Position numbers and translations under genes: made by a program. The notes below the pieces were generated by a model. The model saw only the letters and a list, made by a program, of their open reading frames with translations, did no database searches and was not told where the DNA came from. A stretch of 64,000 bases of DNA, from NCBI RefSeq assembly GCF_003590095.1, contig NC_039490.1, forward strand, positions 10,929,834 to 10,993,833, read 5' to 3'. The DNA comes from Trichoplusia ni (taxonomy: Eukaryota; Arthropoda; Insecta; Lepidoptera; Noctuidae). Positions 1-13,270 of the stretch are shown here, piece by piece. Every line of letters begins with the position of its first letter. The first letter of the stretch is position 1.

Positions 1-1034
1 AATGGGTTATGGCCATAACGAGCCGCAGTCATCTTCCCTCATTGCGGTAATGGCACAGATGAGGAAGTACCGGAATGGCTCTTTATAATAAATGCTTTTG
101 GTACTATGGCACGGATTATGCCATTTTCAATGTTGGATTCTAGATTTTTGATTTCTAGATATTTATTTGTTTCCAGTCATGATCGTTCCACTTTCCACTC
201 AATAAATATTTTTATCTCATACCTAATGTTTATTAGAATTATTTGCTTTCTATTTGTTTTAATTGATATCCATATGTCTTATTTTTAGGAATGTCGGTTA
301 CAAATGAATCCGCCTCACGATCTCCGCCTATTAAAAGGTGAATTATTGAGTTTCTAAAAAAATGGTCAAATAAATATAAAACCACCACCATCATCAAAGT
401 ATAAAGTTACCGTCAAAACGTTTACGGACATAATAAAAATATCAATCCGTTTCATTGTTTTACATTTAAATGAGGACATAATTCTAAAACTGATAATTTT
501 AATTCTGAAATACTTACATTAAATCCTCAATCAAATCAATATTACAATATCTTTGTTTTGTTATCTAATGACTATCAAACAATCACTTCACTCGACTTGG
601 GTTTTGACAGGTGATTAACTATTTTTGTGTTGATCGGGATTACAGAAGAGTTACCGAGGGTTATATCATTAAAGATTAAGGCCATGCCATGAAAACTGTT
701 TACTATCAGCGGACCCAAGTTCAAAGCTAAAGTTTCAAAGGATTGTAATCATACTAAATATTTATGTCACCTTCACACGGCGAGGGGTCAGTGTAAACCG
801 GCGCGCTAATTAATTTGGGAGCAGAATTCGACCGCCACGCAAGATAAATGTAATTAATTAAAAGTAAATGTACGGAAAATTGTAAATAGGCGCCATCCAC
901 TTAAGTACGTACGAGTGAGGAAAATACCTCGCTAAGTTAATGAAAATATTAGCATAAGTTTTTCTTGTGTCTGTTCCAAGCTGTGATGTGATTAGAGGGC
1001 GTACCAACTCCTCTCAAAATACAATTTCAGATCA
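1..1034. other. Intergenic AT-rich DNA, no gene seen
   Basis: No reading frame here has coding character or plausible splice partners. The only long frame, at 106-288, is rich in Phe, Ile and Tyr, as expected for translated AT-rich non-coding DNA. I see nothing functional that I can support. Confidence 0.6.
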
Positions 1035-1230
1035 GCCTAGCATATTTGATAAGCTCAGCGGTATAACCGTTGGACTGCTGAGGAAGTGTTGCGGGTTCGA
1101 TCCCAGTGTACAACAAACTTTTGTACGATCCACGAATGCTTGTCTTCAGTCTAAGTCCTTGAGTCTATATTTTTGCATTTTTCTTGAATGTTTGTAAAAC
1201 CCCCGTGACACAGGGATACTATGAAATTAT
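1035..1230 (+). mobile_element. tRNA-derived SINE (family E), plus orientation
   Basis: The head has a pol III-type A-box-like stretch (around 1053-1066) and a B box, GGTTCGATCC, near 1094-1103. It is followed by the family-specific body (CACGAATGCTTGTCTTCAG) and a tail with GTTTGTAAAACCCCCGTGAC. Related copies recur through the window at 4375, 5041, 10708, 21900, 32832, 38607, 42447, 53110 and 57225. The layout resembles the SINEs described from Helicoverpa-type moths; the family name is not verified. Confidence 0.75.
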
Positions 1231-4200
1231 ACATTAGTGAGCGAGTAGTTTAATAAAAAAATATCCATTTGAGTCGCTAAGATCACTTGCTAAAAACGGT
1301 GAAGAAAACATAGTCAGGAACCCGTCACAAATGAGTTATTTTAGACTGCTGTAGCCACAGCAGGTGGCTGTACCATATAGAACTATCGGCCCAATCCTAA
1401 GGGTTTATATGATGTTGTTCATCCCAGAAAATATTTTAAATAGATAATAACATGATTAAAATTATGTTAATGTTTACTAAGCTTAGTCGCACAAACAGCA
1501 ACTGGCACAAGTATTTGTCGAACTCTTAATTATAAAAGTTAATGAACAAATTATTTCACCTTCCCCAGCTAAAAGTTTTTAATGAAATTCCCTTAAAATT
1601 TTCAGTTGATTTTAAGCACCTAACAACATAAACTTAAACATTATTTCTCGATACCTTTTCTAAAAATGTCTGTGAATCTTATCATCATCATCATCATCAT
1701 CGGCCTTGAATAAGCTACTGCTGGACATGAGTCTACCTATGTTACAGTTATTTTTCTCGAAATAAACTCGTATTAGGAGGCCAAAGAGTCCTCGTTTTTT
1801 CGATCCATATTTTTCTTGCGAGAGGCTAAACTTAATTTAGCTACCCAAAAAACCCTCGAATAAGATATCAAACCTTCTCGTAAACAGACACTAAGTATTT
1901 CACAAATTTTGATATTATGTAATTATGATTACGTACTTATATTAAAAGAAAGGAGTCTAAGATCGATGACCTATAGAAGTGTAAAGTCAAATTAAATTTG
2001 TTGTTGTTTCGCTTCAAAATGGGCTTCTATATAGTATTAATAAAAAAGTATTAAATACCCATTCCTATTTGTCACTGAAAACTGTATTAAGCTACTTCTA
2101 TAGCTGACTAAATCACTGCAAGTTTTCTTTTGTTATCAGCACTCATCGGCGACAATTGGTCCCAGACTAGTCAAAATCCTTCTACACGTACAGTCAAAAC
2201 TCCAAAGCCCTCGGTCCCAGAATAAACAAAGCGGTCCATCCATAGCAGACACGCGCGGGTTATCTTAAATAACATGGACAAAGGGATCCACGGAACCTTC
2301 CGATGTAAAATATGAAGATGTATTTGTCGAATAAAAAGGCAGTTCTAAATATAACGCGGAATTGACTTTCCGGACGAAGATTTGGGTTAAGGGGCTAAAG
2401 TTATATAAAAGGGAAACCCTTCGTGTGTGAACTGTGAAAGCTCCACTCAGACGCTGTCAGTCTGCTAACTTCGATTGTTAGGATGCTTTGAACCGTTCGC
2501 GTCATCATCCCGTCAGCACAAATTCGGAAAATCCATTACCTGCATACTTTTTTTACGAAGATGTTATAAACATCCATCCATCTTAACTTTTTAATTTTTG
2601 CCAAATATAAGGCAAACAATTTTTCATTAATGTTGGTATTCTTTATTTTTAGAATCAAAGCTGTTTTCACTTTAATAGAGCTGTATTATTTATACAGTTA
2701 TACGCGAAGCTAAGTAGCTACTTACCTAGGAAGTAGTTGTGATATGGGTAACTACTAAGTCGCCAGGAATGGCGGGAATGTGCCGGCTTTACGAGACGAC
2801 GAAGTTTCCGAGCTGGCCGCACTGATACCGAACATTTTGTAACTTTAGTCACAGGGGCAAGCTATTTAGTTGTAAAGCTGTTTTTAAATACTTCACTGTT
2901 TCATATTTTTCGTTAAAATAGGTTATAGTTAAATCTGGCACTTACCAAATAATTTTAAATATGGAAATTTGAAATTGGATTTTTATAGAAACCTGTCAGT
3001 TTTAAAAATATGGTAGACACTGTAGTAATTATAGATGCTTCAAGACCTTAAAAAGAAATTCAATAATTGCAGCATGCTTTACTGAAATAAAACCTTCTCT
3101 TAGGTATACTGATTTCCGAGAGTACCTATAATGTTTTACACGCGGTATCGTTACACAAACTATTTGGCAGGTAGATACTGAGTTGTATAATTAAATTAGC
3201 GCCACCTATCGGGAGTTCAACTCAGTTGGGCAGTATTGAGTGGTGAGCAAGTTTGGAGTACCAGTACAGTTAATATGGCGAAATAACACAACATTTCAGC
3301 CCGTATTACTTGTGGAATGCAGCTTTATAGCTCTACGTTTTGATAGGATTATGATAACCGGCCACGTGGAATGTTTTGTTACTTGGTGTAAAACAATTTA
3401 CCATTAGTAGAACACTAAATTAGAAAAAAAAAAACCATTGATACATGGTGTTCAAACAAAATAAGATCGTACTGTAAGCATGATAATCTTTTGAAGGATT
3501 AATATTCTTCGACAGATTATCCAGCATGTTCCATTTGTCAAACAAATGTTTACTAATCCAGTATACTACTTATTACCTGCATCTTTAATTTAAATTATTG
3601 TTTTTATAGCAGCGACAGAAATTCATGATTCGCGAAGTTTTTAACTGTCTATTGGTCACGGTTCTCGAGATGTGGTGACGAACGGAAGGACAGATAGCGT
3701 CTTCAGTAAAAGTGGATTTCCATTCAAAATACACACTCATGCATAGATAAGTGGTGTGGTGCTCAGCAACACGGAAGTGGTTAAGGGTGAGAAAATGTGG
3801 GCACTCTCTGTTAGGTGCTAACCTCGAAACGAACCCACTTGGTGGGCTGAGGAATGTTTTTTTTTTGAACTCCCACTGGTCCACTGTGAGTCTATTTATA
3901 TTTTCAACCTATTACTACACATTTCTGGTATTATTCACACCTTTCTGTAAATTTGTTTATAATTGAAGCATTAATAATGCGCAATATAAAGCTCTTAAAA
4001 ATAAGTGACGTTATATTGGTTATACACAAAATTGGTTGCAGAAGGTGCCGATTCGATCCCAACGCAAGCATCGCGTTGCGTCGTATAATCTAAATAACTT
4101 TCTTTCGCATTGAACTAAATATTTTTAAACCTCAAAGCTTACAGAACCTGGCTTTCAACTAATCAATACCAAAACCATTTATCATTCTTTAAAACGCGAC

Positions 4201-4374
4201 ATCATTCTCTAATGCCGCTGCCGGTAGATTTAAGATTAAGTAACACTGCGTTATAGTACCTACAGAGCTAGTTACCTACCGATATACATTGTAAAAATAC
4301 TGAAATAATGTTGTTTTCACCTAATCTTTCTCTCTTTTCTTTTTCTTTTTTAAAAAACGACTAGCGACTCCCGC
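1231..4374. other. Intergenic stretch with a short ATC microsatellite
   Basis: This is unique-looking AT-rich sequence with an (ATC)n run at 1681-1701, a GC-richer patch near 2760-2830 and a core-promoter candidate near 2402 (listed separately). A B-box-like GATTCGATCCC near 4050 suggests a SINE remnant. The overlapping frames at 3585-3966 on the two strands show no domain, codon bias or splice context and are not called. Confidence 0.5.
2402..2470 (+). promoter_or_regulatory. Possible TATA-type core promoter
   Basis: TATATAAAAGGG starts at 2402. It is followed by TCAGAC (A at 2449) and TCAGTC (A at 2459), both like the arthropod initiator. The spacing (47-57 nt) is longer than the usual 30 nt, and no coding exon follows on the plus strand within the next several kilobases. 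It could be a real promoter of an unrecognised transcript or a chance match. Confidence 0.25.
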
Positions 4375-4575
4375 AATAAGGAATTTAATCCTTGTGTCGC
4401 GGGAGTTTCACAAACATACACATCACATGCACAATGAGACCCAGACTCAGAACAAGCGTTCGTGGATCACATAAATGCGTGGATCACACAAATGTTTGTC
4501 CTAAGCGGGGATCGAAACCGCGACACGACGCGCGTAGTGGATTTGGCGTGGTGACTCGGCTATCCGTGCAGTCAG
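4375..4575 (-). mobile_element. tRNA-derived SINE (family E), minus orientation
   Basis: This is the reverse complement of the family layout: the tail (CTTGTGTCGCGGGAGTTTC) comes first, then CACATAAATG, then a reverse B box (GGGGATCGAAACC) near 4507, and the tRNA-like head ending near CTCGGCTATCCGTGCAG. It is a nearly full-length copy. Confidence 0.8.
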
Positions 4576-5040
4576 TAATCAATGGAGCAGAGCAAAATCA
4601 TTAGGATTCTCAAGCACTTTATCTACTTTCAACTTATTTAAAAGAAACTTGACAGACTAACTACAAGTTTAACTGGTAGAATACACAAAGACAGAATCGT
4701 TGTGTCAAACTTCTTATAAAAAATACAATGAAAAACAACATTGTCCAAATGTCCATTACCAAAGAGATGACGTATTGTATAAAATGTATAGGTCACCCAT
4801 TGTCGCCGTTAAAAGCAATGGAAATCAGATTGTAACCTGACACAATAGGGACGAGTGCCTATAAATAAAATGTAGAAAATACAATACATGGGGCAAATGG
4901 AAGGACCTACCGAGCTACTAAAAAGTATCGCGAACTTATGGCCAAGGCATATTATAAAAATCATAATACATGGCAAAAATATCTATTGTTCCTTTTTCAG
5001 TCGCTTCATTTCTTCTTTAAAATCTTTTTAGAAAATATTT

Positions 5041-5145
5041 AATCTTACTGTCCCGTGGGATTTTACAAACATTCGAATCACATGCAGAAAGACACTAACG
5101 CTGTTCCCGCGCGGGGATCGAAATCGCGACACGTTGTGCTAAGTG
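5041..5145 (-). mobile_element. Partial SINE (family E)
   Basis: A shortened minus-orientation copy keeps the tail (GTGGGATTTTACAAACATTC) and the reverse B box (GGGGATCGAAATCGC), but lacks most of the head. Confidence 0.65.
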
Positions 5146-6126
5146 AGACCTCATTTGTTCTAATCTATGGCCGTACTACAACAATGTGGTTATATAGTTT
5201 AAACCGCCCGAAGGAATATAGAATGAGGTGATTTCCTCAGAATGTTTTCCTTCTCCTTTTTACCTAGAGGTAATCACTTTACTTTCACATTAGTGGCACT
5301 TATTGCGATTTTTCCATTCGAAAGCAAAATTACATTAGCTCATCTGCTTGTTGCTAACTGGGCCTGATTTAATACACCTAAGTAGTTACCGAAAAATATT
5401 GTAATACCTCCTCAAAAGGTAATCTAAGGAAATCAAGTCAGCAGATGCTTCAAAACAGTATCTACTTACAATCAAATCTACATGATTACCGGCACACGAG
5501 GAAGCGGGCCTATCGACCGCACATCTAACACAACTTGCTGTTAATAAAACCTCCCTTATTACAAAGCAGTAAGCTTTATAATCGTGACTCATTTGTTACT
5601 CTCGGGCTGCCGTTGTACATGTAATACGGGCACAGGGTCTGGTCTTAATAGACTTTTTGTGCACATACCCATAAGTTTCTGGTTGGAAAAAATCCCTCTA
5701 CACGCGCGAAGGGGTTTTACAAATTAGAGACATTAAGACCACGAGTGTATAGTACCTATATCAATTGAACAGGCAATAAGTGGTTTGTTTACTTATTCGT
5801 TAATTCAAGGACTAGGTATTATGAACCAATACATTGAATAGATGAGGACAATTCAAGTAATCTAGTATTATTAGGAACTAATAACAAGTACTGATTACCT
5901 AGCTGTCAATTTGCTCTGTTCCTAAGGCAAGATAGACACTTTCTTGGTTAGGAATGGAGATGTTAACGATTGAAAATTAAGTACAATCAAAGTACATTAG
6001 TAAACATATTTTTCATTGTGGTCTTCCTCTTCTTATATCCCATTTATAGACCAGCCCTTGTCCATAAAATCTTGCACCACATCTATTTTCTCGCGGTTAA
6101 GTAACATGTTGTCTTATCTATACTTC
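5146..6126. other. Intergenic, no feature seen
   Basis: AT-rich DNA without coding character. The minus-strand frame at 5386-5592 has no recognisable domain and no splice context. Confidence 0.5.
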
Positions 6127-6362
6127 TATACTAATATATAAAGCTGAAGAGTTTGTTTGAACGCGCTAATCTCAGGAACTGCTCGTGCAAATTGAAAAAT
6201 TATTTTTGTGTTGAATAGACCATTCATCGAGGAAGGCTTTAGGCTATAAACCATCACGCTGCGACTAATAAGAGCGAAGATGATGATGATGATGATGATG
6301 AAGAGGTATAAATCATAACTTATATCTTCTACCCACGGGGACGAAGTCGCGGGCAACAGCTA
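6127..6362 (-). mobile_element. Short interspersed element, family A (CTAGCTGTTGCCCGCGAC type)
   Basis: A complete copy, reading from TACTAATATATAAAGCTGAAG at one end to CGCGGGCAACAGCTAG at the other. The eight copies in this window (6127, 7889, 9943, 10906, 37234, 42889, 60862, 61705) share both ends, an AAACAAAC or TTTGTTTG run and the internal motif ATAGACCATTCATCGAGG. A (GAT)n run interrupts this copy at about 6280-6301. The element has no protein-coding capacity. It may be a SINE or the tail of a longer LINE; the class is unresolved. Confidence 0.75.
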
Positions 6363-7888
6363 GTCATTTCAATGAAAGCAGCTAGCCAGCGACTTTTTCC
6401 ACAACTGTGTCTCATATTTGATTCCTTCTAAGCTAAAGGTCTATCCCCAGATGATTAATAACACATTAAAACTTTAAGAACTAATAAAATAACGTTCTTT
6501 AAAAACAATTTAAGAAAACTCTAAAACAGAGATTACCGAAAGACGGCGAATGGCTGAAGTTTTTTATAAATGATGGAGTAAAATGTGATTCGTGGAGTTC
6601 AGCTGCAGCCGACTTACAACTTTGTCAAATTAAAAACATTAATGAAGTTATCCAAGTAATATGGGATTTGATAAATTTGCCGTTTAAGAGGTAGATTTAA
6701 CTTCAGGAACAGAACTAATTAAACATTTTTTGTGTGTAGCCTAAAGGGTGGTACGGTAAAGTGAATGAAATAAACGATTTTAACAAATTCTAAGTATGTA
6801 AACTTGAAAGAGCAGGAAATCAAGAGAAAGTTTTAAATTTGATAAGTTGTGGCCACTAAGTCATCATCATCACTCTATACATACAACTCACGCATTGATA
6901 TGTCACTTGATGATCAGCTTCCTGGATATGTAACAGTACCACTTAACTGTAGCTACAAAACTTCTCGGATTTTAATTTTGTCATACGGTAGGTACATTGT
7001 ATTACTACTAGCTGAGCCCTTTTATCTGATACCCATATTTAAGATGGTGTGAAGAAATCTGGAAAAATCATGCTTATCATAATGAAACATAGCTAAGAAC
7101 GCTTGGCGTTGCCAGACTAAATCTCTCTATCTCCCTCTCCCTCTCTCGTTGGCACACGTGGGACTTTTAAAAACAGCGTAATTTTTGCATCATCTGGGCT
7201 AAAAACGCAGCAAGCAGACTGAAATTGTTGAAAGCATCAAAATTGACATCAGGAAACTATTAAATCTAACAGCCTACCCCAATGTGTCCAGCCCAACACC
7301 AGATGTGATACTCACTTTTTTTCCTCAGCATTACAAATTTACAAGATTGCCCAACAAATAAGAACACAGTAAGCCTAATTTAGCCGAAGCTTTAGCAAAG
7401 CTTTGCGCTATCGACTGATTGTTCCACTAATTACGTTCCGGGACGTTTGTCTTAATAACTTAATTAACTAACGAACCACTAAGCGGACCAATACGTTTTA
7501 TACAAACAACCTCACTAAGTGACCAACTCATAATTGTAGAACTTTTGCCTTAACAGAGTATCAAGTAACTGTCCAGCTAATTTGATTGCTAAAAGGTTCT
7601 AATGACATTCAGAAGCAGCTAAACATTTTAAACATGACATAGGCGTTGAGTAAGAACTTGTAAGTAAGAACAATATTCATAAACTTCTCCTGACGTGCCC
7701 CAAACTGTGTTAAGGTCTGTCTTATCAGCCGTCGTATCAAAGGGTTCAGCTACAAACCCTGTTTTACCAATATTCCGTAAAAGGATTTGTCCATAAAAGT
7801 AACCCAAAGAAAATTAAAACTCTAATTTATTTCCAAATCATTTATTATTTCTATTTTGATAGAAAATAATCTTTTGTCATATTTATTA
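6363..7888. other. Intergenic, with a short CT-rich run
   Basis: AT-rich unique DNA. A (CT)n-like run (TCTCTCTATCTCCCTCTCCC) lies near 7121-7148. The frame at 6849-7052 has no coding signature. Confidence 0.5.
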
Positions 7889-8111
7889 CTAGCTGTTGCC
7901 CGCGACTTCGTCTGCGTGGTTAGAAGTAGTTCTTCGCTCCTATTAGTCGCAGCGTGGTGATATATAGCCTAAAACCTTCCTCGATGAATGGTATATTCAA
8001 CACAAAAATAAATTTTCAATTAAAACTAGTAGTTCCTGAGATAAGCGCGTTCAAACAAACAAACAAACAATCAAAAAAACAAACTCCTCAGCTTTATATA
8101 TTAGTATAGAT
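7889..8111 (+). mobile_element. Short interspersed element, family A
   Basis: A plus-orientation copy starting CTAGCTGTTGCCCGCGAC and ending with an AAACAAAC run and TATATTAGTATAGAT. Confidence 0.75.
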
Positions 8112-9942
8112 ATAGATCTACCCCTTGCTCAAAACATCAAAGACAACATTGAGCAAAAGTGCTATTTCACATTTTTATATTATTTGGATTGTTCCTGCCT
8201 CCTGGCGAAGCAACAGATTACTAAATAATATCCAGGTACGAATACTTACATATACCGTACAAGAAACAACAGCCGGCGAACACCGGGAAGGTATCCCAAT
8301 ATACCTATGTAAATTCAATGTTCAGGATATACGTGAGTGACATCCAATTTTGCATGATCGCTTTTGGATGAAATTTGACGCGAATGTCAAATGTTTTTGT
8401 AAAAGGTCATGACTGTCATGAGGAACAAAACAAATCTGAACCAGGATAAGACATCGCTTCAGTGAATCCAAGTTGTGAACTATCTTGATGAGTTTGAACT
8501 TTTTGATGACCTTTCAATTTCCAAGGTACTTATAATTTTAAATGTATCGAATGCTAGGAAATGTCGACTCAAATTAGCTTAAAAAATGACATATAAAAGT
8601 GGTAACATCAGATCCTATTCGCAGAATACATGATTGAATAATGAGTTATTATACAATATACATCCTGCGGTTATTAAACTTTACTTATTACCTAACTTAT
8701 TAAATTCTAGATTTTTATAACTTAAGGACGTATATCATATATTTTCTTCCCCTCTTGTATGAGGAACTTAAAAGGGCTCCGATAGAATTGTGTGTTGTCC
8801 AAAGCAAGTTTGGAAAACGTAGAATCAGATAAAAAATAATTCACGTTTCTAACGCAAAGTTTTTAAATGTTTCAATGTGGGTTATATAACGTTTGCTGTC
8901 ACTTAAGAAACTCGCGATAAATAGTAGAAAAGATGAATTCTAGTTTATTTTTCTGTTTTATCGATACCGTCTAAAATCGTTTTGATTGATGATGGCATGT
9001 GGCTTTCCGTCTCATTTTTTATTCGATCTTATACATATTGTCATATTGACTTGATAATCGGCTAGGACGTGGGAAGCGTTTTGTGTCAAAAATTGGATCT
9101 CGAATCCGATTTTTTTTGCAATTAAAAAGACTTGCACGTGATACGTAGTGCTGTATTTAGATGACTTTGTGACATTAGAAAATGCTACATGGAAGTATTT
9201 TTTCAATGAAGGAATTTCGATTTAGATTTTTGATTAAAAGGGATTTTCCTTGAAGGGAAGGGACGAGACAGGCCACCATAACTTTTCAATGTATTTGTCT
9301 CTATTTTATTCTACCTCTGTCTATTTGAAATTTCTGTTTAATAAGGAAACTAAGATTTAGACAAAAAACTGTTTTCAAATCACGTTTTACTTCTTTTCAT
9401 TGAGTTTTAAATAACAGTTGGGACTTGTCGCAGTGACAGCTCTACGTTAGTTTTCGATGTTAATGTAATAATAAATATGAACTATTCCCTTTAATGTAGT
9501 TGTTGTATATAATCTCCTAGGTAGACAATATATGATCAAGAATTGGGTTTAGGAAATGTCGCCTGGGTGTAAAACTAAAAATCTTTGTAAACCATGACGT
9601 ACATGTAAAAAAATAGTCTCGCATTTTGCCTTTATCAGAACTATTGATTGGACTGAACTCATCTGCTGTTGACAGAATAGGTACCTTTTATTCTAAATTT
9701 AGAGTTAGAAGTTTAATTTCTTTCGTGCACCTAACTTCCTACCTTTGTGAATCAACCCTCTTTGTAACATCAAAATAGAAAATACCTTTTGCAACAATTT
9801 AATAAAAGTTTTGCTAAAGAAAATAAAAATAACCATTTTCCTTGGTCTTGTAATAATTACATACTTACCTTCTCATAACCAAAAAATCATTTCAGTTCAT
9901 AATTTAAGAAAAAACTTGGAGTTGGTTATACTTGGAATACTA
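8112..9942. other. Intergenic, no gene seen
   Basis: Plain AT-rich sequence between two family-A copies. The frames at 8125-8340 (plus) and 9012-9206 (minus) show no motif, signal peptide or splice partner. Confidence 0.5.
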
Positions 9943-10195
9943 TCTATACTAATATAGCTAAAGAGTTTGTTTGTTTGTTTGAACGCGCTAATCTCAGAAA
10001 CTACTTATCCAAATTGAAAAAATATTTTTGTGTTGAATAGACCATTCATCGAGGAAAGCTTTAGGCTATAAACCATCACGCTGCGACTAATAGGAGCGAA
10101 GATACAATGGAAAATGGAAAAAAAACAGAACAGGTATAAATCATAACTTACCTATATCTTCTACCCACGGGGACGAAGTCGCGGGCAACAGCTAG
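9943..10195 (-). mobile_element. Short interspersed element, family A
   Basis: A minus-orientation copy that begins ATCTATACTAATATAGC and ends GCGGGCAACAGCTAG. It is close to full length. Confidence 0.75.
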
Positions 10196-10707
10196 TCATT
10201 TAATACTTTTGAAATGCTTTTGAATGCCTGGTTAAGATACTTGTGAACTTGGCAAGTTAAGAAAATTGAGACCAAGGAACGACTTACTTTGGACGACTTT
10301 TGAAATTGTCTGTTGCCGTTTCGTTGTCGGTTACAAACGAAATTATATTACAAAGCCTGTTTAAACAGTCAGTACTAGTACTTAGCCTTGTTGAGGACCT
10401 TAAAGTGTTTTAACTAACTTTAGGACTTTATTACAATTGTAAATTGACTTTCAAGTAGGCTTGTAACTTTTCTTTCGAACAATTTGAGCTCAACTTTGAA
10501 ACGTTCAGAATTGTCGTGACTACTTCACTTAACAATGATGCCTTATGACTGCAGTAGTAGTATTGACAACACCAGCAAACTACGCTCTACGTGTTGAAGT
10601 GGACAACTGTGTGCGTAATACAGGTGCCCTCTCCGTTATCTATCTCTCATAGCCCAAAGCAAAGGCCATCCAACATTTTTTTTATACGCTTCCCGCGCTT
10701 TGTTTTT

Positions 10708-10862
10708 CAATCCTTGTATTGAGAGTTTCACAAACATTCAAATCACATACACAAACACATCCTGAGTCAAAACAAGCATTCGTAGATTAAACAAATTTCT
10801 TGTACCTACTTCACGGGGATCGGACATGTGACACGTCGCGTACAGAGGCTTTAGAGTGACCT
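10708..10862 (-). mobile_element. Degenerate SINE (family E)
   Basis: The tail (GAGAGTTTCACAAACATTC), body (AAGCATTCGTAGATTAAAC) and reverse B box (GGGGATCGG) are recognisable but carry several substitutions, so this is an older copy. Confidence 0.6.
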
Positions 10863-10905
10863 ATATTTTTTTACTTCCGATACATGAAAGCAGTAATAAT
10901 CTATA

Positions 10906-11189
10906 TCTATACTCTATTCTAATATATAAAGCTGAAGAGTTCTTTTGTTTGTTTGAACGCGCTAATCTCAGGAACTATTGGTTAATTGAAAAATTCTTCC
11001 TATGTAATAGGCCACTCATCGAGGAAGGTTTTAGGCTATATACCATCACGCTGCGACTTATAGGAGCGAAGATACAATGGAAAATGTAGAAAAAAACAGG
11101 GAAAATTATTCATCTTCGAGGGCTTCCGTTAAAAAAATCCTAACTTATATCTTCTAACGACGCGGACGAAGTCGGGGGCAACAGCTAGT
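10906..11189 (-). mobile_element. Family A element, long subfamily
   Basis: It has the same ends as the other family-A copies, plus an extra internal segment containing GGGCTTCCGTTAAAAAAATC. The copy at 42889-43171 carries the same extra segment, which defines a second subfamily. The frame at 10856-11089 is a translation of this repeat. Confidence 0.7.
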
Positions 11190-13259
11190 GAATTCTAAAA
11201 CGAACACAATATTCGAATAGTCTTGGTTATGCTATTTCAAAGCTTAAAGTATCTATGTAAGTACTGCATCGATAGCCATCGCTTAACGACAACGACCTGT
11301 CGTAAAGCCCTAATCTTTAGCTTATAACGGAATTTGGATGTCTTCGCTATCTTTAATGATTTTTATCAGAGCCTCCTCACTCATCATGAAATGACCTTAT
11401 AGTCTTATCTGTTCAGGGAAAATCTCAGAAGCTGCTGAATACCTATTGTTAAAATATTACTAGTATTATGTTTAAAAACTTCATATTGAAACTATTTTCT
11501 CCAAAAAGAGTTCTACAAAAAAGGTTAGACTCCCAAACTAATTTGATCTGCTTACCTATAACAATAAGGTATGGAAACATATTATTATAAGGCTAATCTT
11601 GTTTTCTTTAAACAGAATATTTATATTCATACTCAGAAGCTAACTAAATATTCCTACAATAGTTATTGTTTATGCGTATTGATCCAAAATCCTAAATGCC
11701 GATATATGCGGCAGCCATTGGCAAACAGAAACTGTTCTCAACAATGGGATTTACTAAGCTGATTACTTCGCCTCGGATATCTCACGACCACGACTGCACC
11801 CTGAGCCCAGCTTCAGCTCAATATCTAGACTAGCCGGTCGACAGCATCCAATATGCCTCGCCACAAGGCTGGTTCCTTTACTGGCATTTATTGCATGCCT
11901 CGGAGAGCCAATAAACAAAACGCTACGATATTGTAAAGACACACCTTTAGATTACAACATGCTAGACTTACTAAAGGTTTAGGTAATAGTGTTGATGAAT
12001 TTGTGCTTTCACAATCGTTATAAGAAGGATTTTCTGTCTACATGATCTGTGAAAGAATAACATAAACTTTTACTAACTTGGTCAATTATGAGGTTTAATC
12101 AAGACTTAATGCTATTTTTGTGAGTTTCTCTTTAGTGATGTCCCAAAATCAAAACAAATGCGTACCTACGTACATTAAACAACTTACGCTTATAGTTTTT
12201 CAATCTGGCGATCTAATTAATAATTGTTTAGAGGTATTTCGCCAGTAGCTATTATTTTTTTCTTTAACATGTACAACATGCGTACAACTGCATACCAATC
12301 AATCTTGACTGAGAATTCGTCCAAAATCTAATCACTAGAAGTACCAACATGGCCGCCCACAGTTACATGCGGCTGTATGAGAAAGGACAAAAGGCTACAA
12401 GGCTTGTTTACTACCAACGTGAATAGGGCCCAGACCAGAGATACTGGGATGAGATTTCGGGAATATATCGTTAAAATGTATTCGAATTTATTCATCCATA
12501 TTTGAGAATAGATGACGTGACAATATCTAGTGGAGAGATCATATTCACAAGCAACATAGTACCAGACTCTGTATAGAAATTAATCAATTTAAGCGAACAA
12601 AAGCTGCGACTGACGTGCAGATGCTAATATTTCGTACATCTTAATAACATGTCTAATTTATGAACATTGTCTTTTAACATGAAAGTGAATATTAATTAAA
12701 AATCTCGGGTCTTCCATCGAGCGAATACATGTTGCCGCTTCAGCCACCCCGTTACGTCTAATGAGTAGCTCTCAGGCAAAGCGTTAATTTTCCAATAATT
12801 CAATCTACTTTGTAATGTGGATGACAAAGCTTATTATACCACCCATGTGACGTCAATTATCATCGCTGCATACTGCTCTTAATATTGACTAGATTGATAA
12901 CGTGTGGGAGAATATTATGTCGAAAATATGTAGGTTCATGCGCCTGGTCCTACTTGTAGAGTTAGCTATAATTTTCTTTCTAAGACCTGTGAAAACAAAC
13001 GCTGCTCTACAGCATGTAGTGCGTCATCACGTTTCAACAACTGCTACACTCATATTTTAGGAAATGGAGGTAGACCCGCTGGAATCACTAGAGGCTCTTG
13101 GCAAAACAGTCACGGAAAAGGTTTCATACTCTATGGTTTCTCTGCTGTCAGTAGACGTGAAAAACCGTATGGTAAACCGAAGCTCGTCACTTTTATCAAA
13201 CCATACTTAAAGAACCAGCTCTATAAAGATTAAACAAGAAATTCCCAATTGAGAACAAG
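11190..13259. other. Intergenic, one repeat remnant
   Basis: Mostly unique AT-rich DNA. The segment at about 11690-11935 is richer in GC, contains GCATGCCTCGGAGAGC and looks like a decayed dispersed repeat. No coding exon was found. The 3' end of the gene at 13271-14179 points into this stretch. Confidence 0.45.
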
Positions 13260-13265
13260 TTTATT
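13260..13265 (-). terminator. Poly(A) signal AATAAA of the secreted-protein gene
   Basis: TTTATT on the plus strand reads AATAAA on the coding strand. It starts only 5 nt after the TAG stop, implying a very short 3' untranslated region unless a more distal signal is used. Confidence 0.55.
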
Positions 13266-13270
13266 AATAA

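Noticed and set aside
1035..1230. Possible tRNA gene from A- and B-box motifs
   Set aside because: The tRNA-like head is not followed by a proper acceptor stem but by the SINE body and tail found in many copies.
1679..1701. CRISPR-like or other regular arrays at trinucleotide repeats (also near 6280 and 34440)
   Set aside because: These are ordinary (ATC/GAT)n microsatellites, in two cases the tails of LINE or short elements. The organism is eukaryotic, and no repeat-spacer structure exists.
6126..6356. Small protein starting MPATSSPWVEDISYDLYL, also present at 37241-37510
   Set aside because: Both are translations of the same end of the family A repeat. The frame breaks in other copies, so it is not a conserved gene.
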